Source: Geomonas sp. Red32 (GTDB lineage: Bacteria > Desulfobacterota > Desulfuromonadia > Geobacterales > Geobacteraceae). Taken from it: 64,000 nt of DNA. The stretch is taken from NCBI RefSeq assembly GCF_023652955.1, contig NZ_JAKLOY010000002.1, forward strand, positions 124,001-188,000, in the 5' to 3' direction. Shown in pieces: positions 27,729-37,483 of the stretch (positions within the stretch are counted from its first letter, which is position 1; each line of letters opens with the position of its first letter). The notes under the pieces are model-generated. The model was given only the letters and a program-made list of their open reading frames with translations. It made no database searches and was not told where the DNA came from. The translations under genes and the position numbers were made by a program.

Positions 27729-28000
27729 TACTGACCTCCTTGATCTTGATTGGATTGAGACATGAGGGCACGACTGTGAATGGATCAATCGAAAACGCGG
27801 TACTACAGAGAAAACCACATCCATTGTGTCGGTTGTCCCACGCGGAAACATTAGATAAAAATAGCGGCGCAACGGAGAAAGTCAAGCATGACAGCCTTTT
27901 GGACATTTACAGAAAGACGGCAACAGTGATACAAAATCAGGGGCGAGGCACTCCCCTCCCCTTTGCACTCCCCAAACAAACTCAAGGAAGCAAATCCAGA

Positions 28001-29236
28001 ATGCAACGGTTACTCGGCAGGATAAACCCCGGCGCCATCACCTCCGAACAGCGCCCCATGCTCCGTTTTCTAATCATCATGACCGCGGCCTCGACCATCG
28101 GCCTTCAGGGATACACCATCCTTTTCAACAACTTCGCCGCCGAAGTGGTGCATCTCGACGGAAGCCAGGTCGGCATCGTGCAGTCGGTCCGCGAGGTCCC
28201 CGGGTTCCTCACCCTCCTGCTGGTCTTCATCCTCTTATTTGTCCGCGAGCATCGGCTGGCCGCCCTTTCGGTGGCGCTCCTCGGGCTGGGAACCGCCATC
28301 ACCGCATTGGTTCCGACTTACGGGTGGGTCATCTTCACCACCGTGGTGATGAGCTTCGGCTTCCACTATTACGAGAGCACCAACCAGTCGCTCACCCTCC
28401 AGTACTTCTCCACTGCCGTCTCTCCATTGGTCTTCGGCCGGCTCCGGGCGCTAGGTGCCATCTCGAGCGTGGCGGCGGGGCTTCTGGTCTATGTCCTGGG
28501 GGCGGTGACGCAGTACCGCGAGATGTACCTGGCGATCGGGGGACTCGTGCTGGTGGCGGGTTTGTGGGGGCTCATGCAGGACCCCACCCACGCGGGGGTG
28601 GTGCCGCAGCGAAAGAAGATGATCCTGAAGAAAAGGTATTCCCTCTTCTACATCCTCACCCTTTTGTCGGGGGCGAGGAGGCAGATCTTCGTGGTCTTCT
28701 CCATCCTGCTGCTGGTCCAGGTCTTTCACTTCTCGGTGAGAGACATGACGCTGCTTTTCATCGTGAACAACATAGTGGCGTACATCCTCAACTCCCTCAT
28801 AGGGAAAGCGATCAACAAGGTGGGAGAGCGCTTCATCTCTTCCATCGAGTACACCGGGGTCATCGTCGTCTTCCTGGTCTATGCCTTCAGCACCTCCAAG
28901 ACCCTGGTGATGTTCATGTACATCGTCGACAACATCCTCTACAACTTCGACGTCGCCATCCGGACCTATTTCCAGAAGGTCGCCGATCCGGCGGACATCG
29001 CCTCCTCCATGTCGGTGGGATTCACCATCAACCACATCGCCGCCGTCTTCCTTCCCGCCCTCGGCGGTTACTTCTGGATGCTCGATTACCGGATCCCCTT
29101 CGTGGCAGGCAGCGCCCTCGGCGTGGTCTCCCTGGTGGCGGCCCAGTTCATGCGGGTGCCCGCGAAGAAGGCCGGGTCCGACGTTGCCACGGCCACTCCT
29201 GCCGCCCTCGCCCCTTCAGGGGAGACCGCGGTCTGA
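28001..29236 (+). CDS. Major facilitator superfamily transporter
   Basis: This 411-residue protein has about twelve hydrophobic helices and a short charged loop after helix 6 (PQRKKMILKKRYS). Helix 1 is MLRFLIIMTAASTIGLQGY. The substrate is not recognisable; the family includes many uncharacterised bacterial carriers. I start at the ATG at 28001, preceded by AAGGAAG (10 nt), because the in-frame extension upstream to 27740 is not membrane-like and overlaps the promoter region of the divergent rubredoxin gene. It appears monocistronic and is followed by a G-rich hairpin element. Confidence 0.85.
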   Translation: MQRLLGRINPGAITSEQRPMLRFLIIMTAASTIGLQGYTILFNNFAAEVVHLDGSQVGIVQSVREVPGFLTLLLVFILLFVREHRLAALSVALLGLGTAITALVPTYGWVIFTTVVMSFGFHYYESTNQSLTLQYFSTAVSPLVFGRLRALGAISSVAAGLLVYVLGAVTQYREMYLAIGGLVLVAGLWGLMQDPTHAGVVPQRKKMILKKRYSLFYILTLLSGARRQIFVVFSILLLVQVFHFSVRDMTLLFIVNNIVAYILNSLIGKAINKVGERFISSIEYTGVIVVFLVYAFSTSKTLVMFMYIVDNILYNFDVAIRTYFQKVADPADIASSMSVGFTINHIAAVFLPALGGYFWMLDYRIPFVAGSALGVVSLVAAQFMRVPAKKAGSDVATATPAALAPSGETAV

Positions 29237-29321
29237 GAGTGCAGCTCGCTCCCCCACACCTCCCCTCCCACCAAACTAAAAGCCGAGTACTCATCATCTT
29301 CCGCTAGGCTCTTGCCGGCTC

Positions 29322-29405
29322 ACCCCCTTTTGAGAAAGGGGGGCCGGGGGGGATTTCTCAAGGTCCGAACCCGCTGTAAATCCCCCTTTTTCAAAGGGGG
29401 ACTTT
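29322..29405. repeat. G-rich nested hairpin element, full copy 2
   Basis: An outer hairpin ACCCCCTTTTGAGAAAGGGGG is followed by GGGGGGATTT, a 30-nt core, and AAATCCCCCTTTTTCAAAGG with GGGGACTT. It has the same layout as the copies at 22254, 37954 and 39470 and sits between the transporter and the cytochrome. Confidence 0.75.
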
Positions 29406-29436
29406 CTGCCGCGGAAGATCATCGCTAATCAGGAAC

Positions 29437-29479
29437 TAAAAAGAGCACCTGCCCGGATTTCGGACAGGTGCTCTTTAAA
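29437..29479. terminator. Bidirectional terminator between MFS carrier and cytochrome c
   Basis: AAGAGCACCTG (29441-29451) pairs perfectly with CAGGTGCTCTT (29465-29475) around a 13-nt loop. It has A-rich and T-rich flanks on both sides, so it can stop transcripts from either strand. Confidence 0.85.
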
Positions 29480-29499
29480 TTCATGCTCCCAGCGGATCG

Positions 29500-29832
29500 T
29501 TACTTGAAGGAAGCCAGGATGTACTTTGCGATGGCGGCGGCTTCCTTGTTGGAGACCGTCTTGACGTCGAACTTGGTCATACCAGGACCGGGGTTACGCA
29601 TCTTGGCGACGATGTCCTTCTCGGTCTTGACGCCGTTTGCCGCCATGACCTTCTTGCCGAGCGTTTTCTTCGCGTTGACGATGTTGCCGCCGTTGGGATG
29701 GCAGCTCGCGCAATGTTCTTCGAACTCGTGCTTCCCGTCGATCTTGCCACCTTTCGGTGTGTCGCAAAGAGCGGTGCCAGCCATCAGGGCAAGGGACAAA
29801 CAGGAAACGGATGCGGCGAGAACTTTCTTCAT
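29500..29832 (-). CDS. Periplasmic monoheme cytochrome c
   Basis: This 110-residue protein has a signal peptide (MKKVLAASVSCLSLALMAGTALC), a single heme motif CASCH, and a downstream Met in NPGPGMTKF as likely sixth ligand. The C-terminal helix EAAAIAKYILASFK is typical of cytochrome c6/c553-like class I proteins. It should shuttle electrons in the periplasm, consistent with Geobacter-type respiration. AGGAGG is 5-6 nt before the ATG. It is flanked by its own terminator and is not coupled to paaK upstream, which ends 99 bp away. Confidence 0.93.
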   Translation of the reverse strand: MKKVLAASVSCLSLALMAGTALCDTPKGGKIDGKHEFEEHCASCHPNGGNIVNAKKTLGKKVMAANGVKTEKDIVAKMRNPGPGMTKFDVKTVSNKEAAAIAKYILASFK

Positions 29833-29931
29833 GTGACTCCTCCTTGTAGTGAGCCGGCAATACCCGAATCGGGATTCCGATCAATGATTTGGCCCTGTTA
29901 GAGTGCCTCCCAGGGTGGAATCAATGCTAAT

Positions 29932-31233
29932 CTAGATTTTGCGTTTGTCAATTACGCGGCTTGCCTTCCCTTCCGCCCTGGGGATGCTGTTCGGCTCCAC
30001 CAGCTTGACGGCGGCCCCCACCCCGAGCATCGAGTCGATGCGGCGCTCCACGTTGTCGAGGAAGGCCTTCTGCATCTTCATTTCGTCGAAGAAGATGTTC
30101 TCGGTCACCTCGATCCTGATCTCCAGGGTGTCCATGGTCCCCTTGCGATCGACCACCAGCTGGTAGTGCGGCTCGCACCCTTCGATGGCGAAGAGCACCT
30201 CCTCGATCTGCGACGGATAGACGTTGACCCCCTTGATGATCAGCATGTCGTCGGAACGTCCCATGGTCTTCTTCATCCGGACGGTGGTCCTGCCGCAGTC
30301 GCACTTCGCGTAGTCGAGCGAGGTGATGTCGCGGGTCCGGTAGCGGACCATCGGGAAGGCCTCCTTGGTGAGCGAGGTCAGCACAAGTTCGCCGACGCTC
30401 CCCGGAGGAAGCACCTGGCAGGTATCGGGATCGATGATCTCGGCGATGAAGGAATCCTCCGAGATGTGCATCCCTTTCTTGCACGGGCATTCGCCGGCGA
30501 CACCCGGGCCGATGACCTCGGAGAGTCCGTAGTTGTCGGTGGCGGAGATGCCGAGGCGGCTTTCGATCTCCCGCCGCATCGCCTCGGACCAGGGCTCGCC
30601 GCCGAAGAGGCCGACCTTGAGGCAGAGACTTTTCGGATCGATCCCCATCTTCTCGATCCGCTCGGCGATGGTGACCGCGTAGCTCGGGGTCGAGACCATG
30701 GCGGTGGTCCGGTAGTCCTGCATGATCATGATCTGCTTCTCGGTGTTCCCCGCCCCCATCGGGATGACGGAGGCGCCGATCAGCTCGGAGCCGTAGTGGA
30801 GGCCGAAGGCGCCGGTGAAAAGCCCGTAGCCGAAGGCGATCTGGACCACGTCGTCGCTGTTCACGCCGGCGGCGGTCATGAAGCGGGCGACCAGGTTGGA
30901 CCAGACCTTGAGGTCGTTCTTGGTGTACCCCACCACGGTCGGCTTGCCGGTAGTGCCGCTCGAGGAGTGGATCCGGACCACCTCGCGAAGCGGCACTGCG
31001 AACATGCCGTACGGGTAGTTCAGGCGCAGGTCTTCCTTGGTGGTGAAGGGAAGTTTGGAGAGGTCGGAGAGGGAGAGGACATCCTCGGGGACGATCCCCG
31101 CCTCCTTGAACTTGTTCCGGTAGCAGGTGACGTTCTTATAGACGCGGTTCAGCGTCGCCTGCAGCCGCTCGAGCTGGAGCTGTTCCATCTCCTCCCGCGG
31201 CATGCACTCGTAATCGGGATCCCAAATCTGCAT
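29932..31233 (-). CDS. paaK: Phenylacetate-CoA ligase family protein (copy 1)
   Basis: This 433-residue adenylate-forming enzyme carries the AMP-binding loop [22 protein letters not shown] and the C-terminal hinge and catalytic region ([20 protein letters not shown], conserved lysine in EGKASRVID). Length and motifs match PaaK-type ligases, which convert aryl acetates to CoA thioesters using ATP. Genes of this type in clusters with iorAB activate or regenerate arylacetyl-CoA during aromatic amino acid breakdown. It is the last gene of the liv/ior cluster, 30 bp after livF. GAGGTG precedes the ATG. A paralog lies at 38067-39371. Confidence 0.93.
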   Translation of the reverse strand: MQIWDPDYECMPREEMEQLQLERLQATLNRVYKNVTCYRNKFKEAGIVPEDVLSLSDLSKLPFTTKEDLRLNYPYGMFAVPLREVVRIHSSSGTTGKPTVVGYTKNDLKVWSNLVARFMTAAGVNSDDVVQIAFGYGLFTGAFGLHYGSELIGASVIPMGAGNTEKQIMIMQDYRTTAMVSTPSYAVTIAERIEKMGIDPKSLCLKVGLFGGEPWSEAMRREIESRLGISATDNYGLSEVIGPGVAGECPCKKGMHISEDSFIAEIIDPDTCQVLPPGSVGELVLTSLTKEAFPMVRYRTRDITSLDYAKCDCGRTTVRMKKTMGRSDDMLIIKGVNVYPSQIEEVLFAIEGCEPHYQLVVDRKGTMDTLEIRIEVTENIFFDEMKMQKAFLDNVERRIDSMLGVGAAVKLVEPNSIPRAEGKASRVIDKRKI

Positions 31234-31263
31234 GACATCACCTCGTATAAAAATCCGAGATCC

Positions 31264-32007
31264 TTACCGTTCCCAGATCTCTTTCTTGTCGCGCCCCAGG
31301 TAGGCGCGCTGCACATCCTTATTTTCCAAAAGCTCCGAAGCCACCCCTTCGAGGATCACCTTACCGGTCTCCAAAACGTAGCCGCGGTCGGCGACCTTGA
31401 GGGCCGCCCGGGCGTTTTGCTCGACCAGGAGGATGGTGGTTCCCTCTTCGCTTCTCAGCCGCTGGATTACCTTGAAGATGTCCTGTACCACCAGCGGGGC
31501 AAGCCCCATGGACGGCTCGTCCAAAAGAAGAAGCTTCGGGCGGGCCATGAGCGCCCGGCCGATGGCGAGCATCTGCTGTTCTCCGCCGGAGAGGGTACCG
31601 GCGGCCTGGCGGCGCCGCTCCTCCAGGCGGGGGAACATGGCGAACATCCGCTGCAGGTCTTCCTTGATGGCGCCCTGCTGGCCGCGGGCGCGGTAGCGGA
31701 GGTAGGCGCCAAGCTCCAGGTTCTCCTCGACGGTGAGCGGATTGAAGACCTGCCGCCCCTCGGGCACCTGGGAGAGCCCAAGCGAAACCACCCGGTCGGC
31801 GGGAAGACCGGCGATCGATTTCCCCTCCAGAAGGAGTTCTCCGCTGGCGGCCGGGATGATGGCCGAAAGGGAGTTGAGGAGGGTGGTTTTCCCGGCCCCG
31901 TTGGCACCGATCAGGGTAACGATCTCCCCCTTGCTGAGGTGGAGGGAGACGTTCTTCAGCGCATGAACTTTGCCATAGTATGTGTTTAAATTCTTTATCT
32001 TAAGCAT
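31264..32007 (-). CDS. livF: Branched-chain amino acid ABC transporter ATP-binding protein LivF
   Basis: This 247-residue ATPase shows Walker A GANGAGKTT, the signature LSGGEQQML, Walker B LLLLDEPSMGL and the switch His in ILLVEQNA. The LivF-specific start MLKIKNLNTYYGKVHAL is present. With LivG it powers uptake through LivHM. GGATGGGG precedes the ATG. It is separated from livG by a 219-bp gap containing two G-rich repeats, and followed by paaK after 30 bp. Confidence 0.96.
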   Translation of the reverse strand: MLKIKNLNTYYGKVHALKNVSLHLSKGEIVTLIGANGAGKTTLLNSLSAIIPAASGELLLEGKSIAGLPADRVVSLGLSQVPEGRQVFNPLTVEENLELGAYLRYRARGQQGAIKEDLQRMFAMFPRLEERRRQAAGTLSGGEQQMLAIGRALMARPKLLLLDEPSMGLAPLVVQDIFKVIQRLRSEEGTTILLVEQNARAALKVADRGYVLETGKVILEGVASELLENKDVQRAYLGRDKKEIWER

Positions 32008-32014
32008 CGAACCC

Positions 32015-32118
32015 CATCCTCACCCCAGCCCTCACCTTGAAGGGGAGGGAGAGTGCAGGTAAGCAGGTAAAGTAACAATTCCCCCGCCCCTTGAGGGAGG
32101 GGGCCAGGGGGTGGGGGA
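32015..32118. repeat. CCCTCACCCC-type G-rich intergenic repeat
   Basis: The sequence CCATCCTCACCCCAGCCCTC, with GGGGAGGGAG soon after, is followed by CCCCCGCCCCTTGAGGGAGG and AGGGGGTGGGGGAAG. This is a second kind of GC-skewed hairpin repeat, different from the nested element. A shorter relative lies at 33951-33984 between livM and livH. Confidence 0.5.
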
Positions 32119-32157
32119 AGGTGGCGCGGAGTGACGCTATCCGCGGCGCAGGAACCG

Positions 32158-32194
32158 CTAAAATCCCCCCTGTCCCCCCTTCGCAAAGGGGGGA
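32158..32194. repeat. G-rich nested hairpin element, half copy 3 (inverted)
   Basis: AAATCCCCCCTGTCCCCCCT followed by TCGCAAAGGGGGGAAC is one half of the nested element in inverted orientation, between livF and livG. Confidence 0.65.
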
Positions 32195-32226
32195 ACGCTA
32201 GGCCGGTCCTTGAACGCAAGGCCGGG

Positions 32227-32982
32227 TCATTCGGCCTCGCCCAGGTACGCGGTGACGACCGCCGGGTTGTCCTGGATCTCCCGCGGGGTCCCGGTGGCCA
32301 GCATGGTCCCCAGGTTCAGCACGACGAGGGAATCGCAGATGTCCATGACCAGGTCCATATCGTGCTCGACCAGCCCGACGGTGACTCTCAGGTCGCGGAT
32401 CCGCTTGATCAGGTCGGCGAGGTCGGCGGTCTCGCTGCTGTTGAGGCCGGCGGCGGGCTCGTCCATCAAAAGGAGCTTCGGCTTGAGAGCCATGGCGCGG
32501 GCGATCTCCAGAAGCCTCCCCTTCCCGAAGGAAAGGGTCCCCGCCTCGACGTTCTCCAGCTCCGGAATCCCGACGAATTCCAGCCATTTTCTCGCTTCTT
32601 CCCGGATCCTCCGCTCCTCGCTCATCTGCCAGGGCATCCGCAAGGCACAGGCGAATATCCCGCTCTTGCTCTGGGTATGGAGGCCGACCATGACGTTTTC
32701 CAGCACGGTCATCTTCCCGAACAGCTCGATGTTCTGGAAGGTCCGCACGAGTCCCAGGTAGGCGCGCTTCTCGGGGGGCCAGTTGGAGATGTCCTTGCCG
32801 TCCAAGAGCACGGCGCCCTCGGAGGGGGGATAGATCCCGGTGGCGATGTTGAAGAGGGTCGTCTTGCCGGCGCCGTTGGGGCCGATGATCCCGGTGATGG
32901 ATCCCGGGACGATCTCGAAGGAGATCCCCTGCAGCGCGGTCAGGCCGCCGAAGCGTTTGCCGATGCCGGTGAGCTTAAGCAT
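32227..32982 (-). CDS. livG: Branched-chain amino acid ABC transporter ATP-binding protein LivG
   Basis: This 251-residue ATPase has Walker A GPNGAGKTT, a signature region LSFGKGRLLEIARA (an S-F-G-K variant of LSGGQ, usual for LivG), Walker B LLLMDEPAAGL and the switch His in VGLVEHDMD. The LivG-type C-terminus GTPREIQDNPAVVTAYLGE is complete. It overlaps the end of livM by 8 bp and has GGGGG before its ATG, so expression is coupled. It works with LivF on the cytoplasmic face. Confidence 0.96.
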   Translation of the reverse strand: MLKLTGIGKRFGGLTALQGISFEIVPGSITGIIGPNGAGKTTLFNIATGIYPPSEGAVLLDGKDISNWPPEKRAYLGLVRTFQNIELFGKMTVLENVMVGLHTQSKSGIFACALRMPWQMSEERRIREEARKWLEFVGIPELENVEAGTLSFGKGRLLEIARAMALKPKLLLMDEPAAGLNSSETADLADLIKRIRDLRVTVGLVEHDMDLVMDICDSLVVLNLGTMLATGTPREIQDNPAVVTAYLGEAE

Positions 32983-33928
32983 GGGACCCCCTGGCCGGCA
33001 CGATCTTCCTGAAAAGTGCGGGAATGCCGCGCACCAGGCCGCCGGGGAGATAGATGGTCATGGAGATCAGCAACAGCCCGTAGACGATGATGTCCATGTC
33101 CTGGAAGGCCCGCAGCATCTCGGGAAGCAGGGTGAGGAGCAGCGCACCGAGGACGCTTCCGAACACGCTCCCGAGCCCGCCGATGACCACCATGGTCAAG
33201 AGTTCGATGGATACCGGGAAGCTGAAGGAAGTCGGCGAGATGAAGGTCATCACATGGCAGTAGAGGCTCCCTGCGATGGCGGAAATGAATGCCGACAGGG
33301 CGAAGACCTGCACCTTCATGAGCCGGGCGTTAACCCCCATCACGCGGGCGGCCACCTCGGAGTCGTGAATCGCACGCAGGCCGCGCCCAAAGCGGGAATT
33401 GACCATGTTCATCGCCAAAAGGATCGAGACCAGCGCGAAGCTCCAGACCAGGTAGTAGTTCTTGATATCGGAGTCGAAGACGAAGCTGCCGATGGAGAGG
33501 TTTTCGATTCCCGACAGGCCGGAGGGCCCGCCGGTGAGATCGACCGTCTCGTTGAAGGAGATGTAGGCGATCACCCCGACCCCCAGGGTGGCCATGGCTA
33601 GGTAGTGCCCCTTCAGGCGGAGCACCGGGAAACCGATGGCGAAGGCGAAGGCGGCCACCCCGACGGCCACCAGTGCCATGGCGAGCCAGGGATTGATGAC
33701 GTACTGGGTGTTGAGGACGCCCGAACCGTAGGCGCCCAGCCCGAAGAAGGCCGCCTGGCCGAGGGAGATCTGTCCGGCGTACCCCAAAAGGAGGTTGAGC
33801 CCCAGGGCCAGCATGCTGTTGATGCCGACGAAGATGAGCACGTTGGTGAGATACCCCTTGGGAATGAAGAGGGGGATGGCCAGCACCACCACGGCGAAGA
33901 GCAGGAATTTGAGCTTGTCAGATTTCAT
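32975..33928 (-). CDS. livM: Branched-chain amino acid ABC transporter permease LivM
   Basis: This permease of 317 residues has about nine to ten membrane helices and the LivM family blocks GYAGQISLGQAAFFGLGAY and AFALSAFISAIAGSLY, plus the EAA-like loop VIGGLGSVFGSVLGALL. The ATG at 33928 (AGG 6 nt upstream) gives a normal short N-terminus; the ATG at 33949, directly abutting GGGGGAGG, would add seven residues. It forms the channel with LivH. A short G-rich repeat lies in the gap to livH. Confidence 0.93.
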   Translation of the reverse strand: MKSDKLKFLLFAVVVLAIPLFIPKGYLTNVLIFVGINSMLALGLNLLLGYAGQISLGQAAFFGLGAYGSGVLNTQYVINPWLAMALVAVGVAAFAFAIGFPVLRLKGHYLAMATLGVGVIAYISFNETVDLTGGPSGLSGIENLSIGSFVFDSDIKNYYLVWSFALVSILLAMNMVNSRFGRGLRAIHDSEVAARVMGVNARLMKVQVFALSAFISAIAGSLYCHVMTFISPTSFSFPVSIELLTMVVIGGLGSVFGSVLGALLLTLLPEMLRAFQDMDIIVYGLLLISMTIYLPGGLVRGIPALFRKIVPARGSHA

Positions 33929-33990
33929 AGTGAACCTATTGGCAGCCATCCTCCCCCGTCAAGGGAAGGAGTGGTGGGGGAGGACGTCTC

Positions 33991-34875
33991 TCACACCCGC
34001 TCCGTTTCCCCCTTCTTGAAGAGTCCCTGTGGCCGTATGAACAGGATCAGCAGCAGGATCAAGAAAGCGATGGCGTCCTTGTAGCCGGAAGAGATCCACC
34101 CGGCCCCCAGCGATTCGAGGGTGCCGAGGATGAGCCCGCCGAGCACGGTCCCGAGCCCGCTCCCCATTCCTCCCATGATCGCTGCGCAGAACCCTTTCAG
34201 ACCGAGCATGACGCCGACGTCGTAGGCGGTCATGGTAAGGGGGGCGATGATCACCCCGGCCAGCGAGCCGAGGGCGGCGCTGATCCCGAAGGAGAGGAGC
34301 ACCATGCGCCCGACGCTGATGCCGACCAGGTTGGCCGCCTTGCGGTTGAAGGAGCAGGCCCGCATCGCCTTGCCGGTGATGGTGTGGTGGAAGAAGAAGC
34401 GGTTCCCGGCGATGACCAGCAGCGTCACGCCGAAGATCCAGATGTGCTGGGGAAGCATGGTGGCGCCGGCGACCTCGATCGGGTCGTTACCGGAGAAGGC
34501 GGGAAGGGCCTGGGTGTCCTTTCCCCACAAGAGCATGACCAGCCCCCGGATCAGGATGCTGGCGCCGATGGTGATGATGATCAGGGCAAGCGGGGTGGCG
34601 TTCTTGAGCGGCCGGATGGCCAGCCGCTCGAAGACCACCCCCACAGCCGTGGTGCCCAGGATGGCGACGGCCACGGCTATGAGGATGGGGAGCTTGAAGG
34701 CCGTGATGCAGAAGATGGTGATCACTCCGCCCAGCATGACAAACTCACCCTGGGCGAAGTTGATGATCCCCGTCGAATTGTAGATGATGGCGAAGCTGAG
34801 ACCTATCAGGGCGTAGATGGCACCGGTGGCGAGCCCCGATATGACGAACTGCATCGTTTCCTTTAAGAACTCCAT
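33991..34875 (-). CDS. livH: Branched-chain amino acid ABC transporter permease LivH
   Basis: This 294-residue permease has eight or so membrane helices and the LivH blocks SGLATGAIYALIGLSFAIIY, STGIINFAQGEFVMLG and GMGSGLGTVLGGLILGTLES. AAGGGG stands before the ATG at 34875; an in-frame ATG seven codons later is possible. It follows livK by 11 bp and pairs with LivM. Confidence 0.96.
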   Translation of the reverse strand: MEFLKETMQFVISGLATGAIYALIGLSFAIIYNSTGIINFAQGEFVMLGGVITIFCITAFKLPILIAVAVAILGTTAVGVVFERLAIRPLKNATPLALIIITIGASILIRGLVMLLWGKDTQALPAFSGNDPIEVAGATMLPQHIWIFGVTLLVIAGNRFFFHHTITGKAMRACSFNRKAANLVGISVGRMVLLSFGISAALGSLAGVIIAPLTMTAYDVGVMLGLKGFCAAIMGGMGSGLGTVLGGLILGTLESLGAGWISSGYKDAIAFLILLLILFIRPQGLFKKGETERV

Positions 34876-34886
34876 GAACCCCTTCT

Positions 34887-36026
34887 TTACTTGACCAGCG
34901 TCCAGTTCTTCTTCTTGACTTCGACCAGGACGAAGGCGTCCTTGGTAAGACCTGCGTGGTCGCGGGCGGCGTAGTTGAACACGCCGCCGATACCGGCGAA
35001 GTTGCGGGTCGCCTCGAGCTGTTTCCTGATGGCGGCGGGATTGTCTCCGCCCCTTTCGATGGCGTACCTGAGCAGCATGACGGCATCCCAGGCATGGCCG
35101 CCGAAGTGGTCGCCTTCGGTCCGGTAGTGGTGCTGGTAATCCTTGATGAAGGACTGGAGCGACTTCTTCTGCTTGTCGTTTTTGGGGAGCAGGTCGGCAA
35201 CCAGCACCTTCCCGGTCGGCAGACGGATCCCCTCGGCGGCATCGCCGGCAAGCTCGATGAACTTCTTGGAGGAGACGCCGTGGCTCATGTAGAGCGGGAT
35301 GTTGATCCCGAGCTGCTTGGCGTTACGGGCGATGACGGCCGGGCCGGGGTTGGTGCCCCAGCAGATGATGGCCTGGGGATGAACGCCGCGGATCTTGGTC
35401 AGCTGGGCGGTCATGTCGGTATCTTTCGGGCCGTAGGTGTCGTCGGCCACGATCTGGATCCCGTAGCGGGAGGCCTGGGCCTTGAGCTGTTCGCGGCCGG
35501 AGGCGCCGAACCCGTCGGAGACGGTGAGAAGAGCGATCTTGGTCCTTCTCTCCTTCTTGAGCTGCTCGTAGATACGGGCGACGGCGAGGCTGTCGTTCTG
35601 GGCGGTCTTGAAGACCCAGGGCTTCACCGGCTCGGTGATCTTGATGGCGGCGGCGCAGGAGATGAGGGGAACCTGGGCCTTCTCGACCACGGGAATGACC
35701 GCCATGGTCTCACCCGAGGTGCTGGGGCCGATGATGGCCACCACCTGGTCGTTCTTGATCAGCTTGTTGGCAAGCTGGACGGCCTTGGTGGAGTCGCCGC
35801 CGGTGTCGTAGGCGATCAGTTCGATCTTCCGCCCCTTGATGCCGCCGACCCGGTTGATCTCGTCGACGACCATCTGGGCGGTGTTACGCTCGGGCTCGCC
35901 GAGGAAGGATGCGGGACCGGTGACCGAAAAGAGAGCGCCGATCTTGATGGGAGCTGCGGCCATTGCGGCCGAGGCCATGCAAAACACGAAGAATGAAACA
36001 AGAGCTACGGTGATGAGTTTTTTCAC
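34887..36026 (-). CDS. livK: LIV-type periplasmic substrate-binding protein (copy 1)
   Basis: This 379-residue protein has a signal peptide (KKLITVALVSFFVFCMASAAMA) and a Leu/Ile/Val-binding fold: IKIGALFSVTGPASFLGEP, VVAIIGPSTSGETMAVIP and ALLTVSDGFGASGREQL. The start is a GTG at 36026 with GGGGGAAG upstream. It lies 11 bp before livH and delivers substrate to LivHMGF. A close paralog of the same length is next upstream, so one transporter probably uses two receptors. The specificity could be aromatic rather than branched-chain, given the ior and paaK neighbours. Confidence 0.94.
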   Translation of the reverse strand: MKKLITVALVSFFVFCMASAAMAAAPIKIGALFSVTGPASFLGEPERNTAQMVVDEINRVGGIKGRKIELIAYDTGGDSTKAVQLANKLIKNDQVVAIIGPSTSGETMAVIPVVEKAQVPLISCAAAIKITEPVKPWVFKTAQNDSLAVARIYEQLKKERRTKIALLTVSDGFGASGREQLKAQASRYGIQIVADDTYGPKDTDMTAQLTKIRGVHPQAIICWGTNPGPAVIARNAKQLGINIPLYMSHGVSSKKFIELAGDAAEGIRLPTGKVLVADLLPKNDKQKKSLQSFIKDYQHHYRTEGDHFGGHAWDAVMLLRYAIERGGDNPAAIRKQLEATRNFAGIGGVFNYAARDHAGLTKDAFVLVEVKKKNWTLVK

Positions 36027-36131
36027 GTACTTCCCCCTTTCATTTCATTGCCGTTACCGTTTACCCCTCCCCCCAGCCGGCAACCGGGTGGCGCCCTGCG
36101 ATGATGACGGTTCCATCGCCGCCGGAAGAGC

Positions 36132-36168
36132 GTCCCCCCCTTTGGCAAAGGGGGGACAGGAGGGATTT
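36132..36168. repeat. G-rich nested hairpin element, half copy 4
   Basis: GTCCCCCCCTTTGGCAAAGG and GGGGACAGGAGGGATTT form one half-element between the two substrate-binding protein genes. Confidence 0.65.
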
Positions 36169-36178
36169 GCCTTGGTTG

Positions 36179-37318
36179 CTAGTGAACGATGGCCCAGGTC
36201 CCCTTGTCGATGCGAACCATCTCGAAGGCGGAGAGATCGAGGCCGTTGTGGTCGCCGGCACTGATGTGGAAGATGCCGGAGACACCGGCCAGCTTGCCAC
36301 CTTTCTCGATGCCGTCGCGGATCTGGGCCGGGGTGGCGGCACCTTTGGCAAGGGCGCCGGCCACCAGCTGGAAGCCGTCCCAGGCGTAGCCGCCGAAGGT
36401 CGACGGCTCCACGCCGTAAGCCTTCTTGTAGGAATCGGCGTACCCTTTGAGGACCTTGGCCTGGGGATCCTTCTTGCCCAGGAGGTTGTACACGGTGAGC
36501 TTGCCGGCAGGAAGCATCAGCCCCTGGGCGGCTTCGGGACCGGCCAGTTCGATGAACTTCTTGGAGGCGACGCCGTGGCTCTGGTAGAGCTGGGTCTTCA
36601 TGCCAAGCTGGTGCATGTTGCGGGTGATGACGGCCGGCCCGGGGTTGGTACCCCAGCAGATGATGGCGTCCGGCTTGGCCGACTTGATCTTGGTGAGCTG
36701 CGGAGTCATGTCGGTGTCTTTCGGCGAGTAGACCTCGTCGGCCACGATCTTGAACCCTTTCTTGGCGGCCATCTGTTTGAGCTGTTCGCGGCCCGAGGCC
36801 CCGAAGGAGTCGGAGACGGTGATGATCGCGATATTCTTCTGCTTCAGCTTGGCGGCCTGGTTGAGGATCTTCTCGGCGGCCACGTGGTCGTTGGCCGGGG
36901 TCTTGAAGACCCACCTCTTCACCGGCTCGGTGATCTTGATCCCGGCGGCGCAGGAGATCAGCGGGATCTGCTCCTTCTCGACGAGCGGGATGATGGCCAT
37001 GGTCTCCCCGGTGGTGGAGGGGCCGATGATGGCGACGACATGGTCGTTCTTGATCAGCTTGTTGGCGAGCTGAACCGCCTTGGTGACGTCACCGCCGGTG
37101 TCGTAGGAGAAGAGTTCGATCTTGCTCCCCCTGATCCCGCCCTTGGCGTTGATCTCCTTCACGAGAAGATCGAGGGTGTTCTTTTCCGGTTCACCCAGGA
37201 ACGACGCCGGACCGGTCACCGAGAAGAGCGCCCCGATCCGGATCGGACCTGCGGCGAACGCGGTGGCGGCGGTGCAGATAGCCACCAGAAAACATCCAAC
37301 AGCAAATAACCTTTTCAT
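36179..37318 (-). CDS. livK: LIV-type periplasmic substrate-binding protein (copy 2)
   Basis: This 379-residue protein has a signal peptide ending near AATAFA and the same motifs as its neighbour (IRIGALFSVTGPASFLGEP, VVAIIGPSTTGETMAIIP, IITVSDSFGASGREQL). The two are clearly tandem duplicates: same length, with differences concentrated in the C-terminal half that lines the ligand cleft. GGGGGGC lies before the ATG. The duplicate likely widens the substrate range of the single LivHMGF channel. Confidence 0.94.
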   Translation of the reverse strand: MKRLFAVGCFLVAICTAATAFAAGPIRIGALFSVTGPASFLGEPEKNTLDLLVKEINAKGGIRGSKIELFSYDTGGDVTKAVQLANKLIKNDHVVAIIGPSTTGETMAIIPLVEKEQIPLISCAAGIKITEPVKRWVFKTPANDHVAAEKILNQAAKLKQKNIAIITVSDSFGASGREQLKQMAAKKGFKIVADEVYSPKDTDMTPQLTKIKSAKPDAIICWGTNPGPAVITRNMHQLGMKTQLYQSHGVASKKFIELAGPEAAQGLMLPAGKLTVYNLLGKKDPQAKVLKGYADSYKKAYGVEPSTFGGYAWDGFQLVAGALAKGAATPAQIRDGIEKGGKLAGVSGIFHISAGDHNGLDLSAFEMVRIDKGTWAIVH

Positions 37319-37483
37319 TCGACAAGCCCCCCTGTCCTTTTAGTTAAACAGCGTTTTGATACTGCCAAACTAAGGTTTTAGAGGTCCCCCTCCAGTCAGG
37401 GGGCTCGTCGATGGTTCCCCCTGTCTAGAGGAGAACTTCCGCCTCGATTATCAACCGGCTGCCGCCGGAGCAGCCGCAATGCA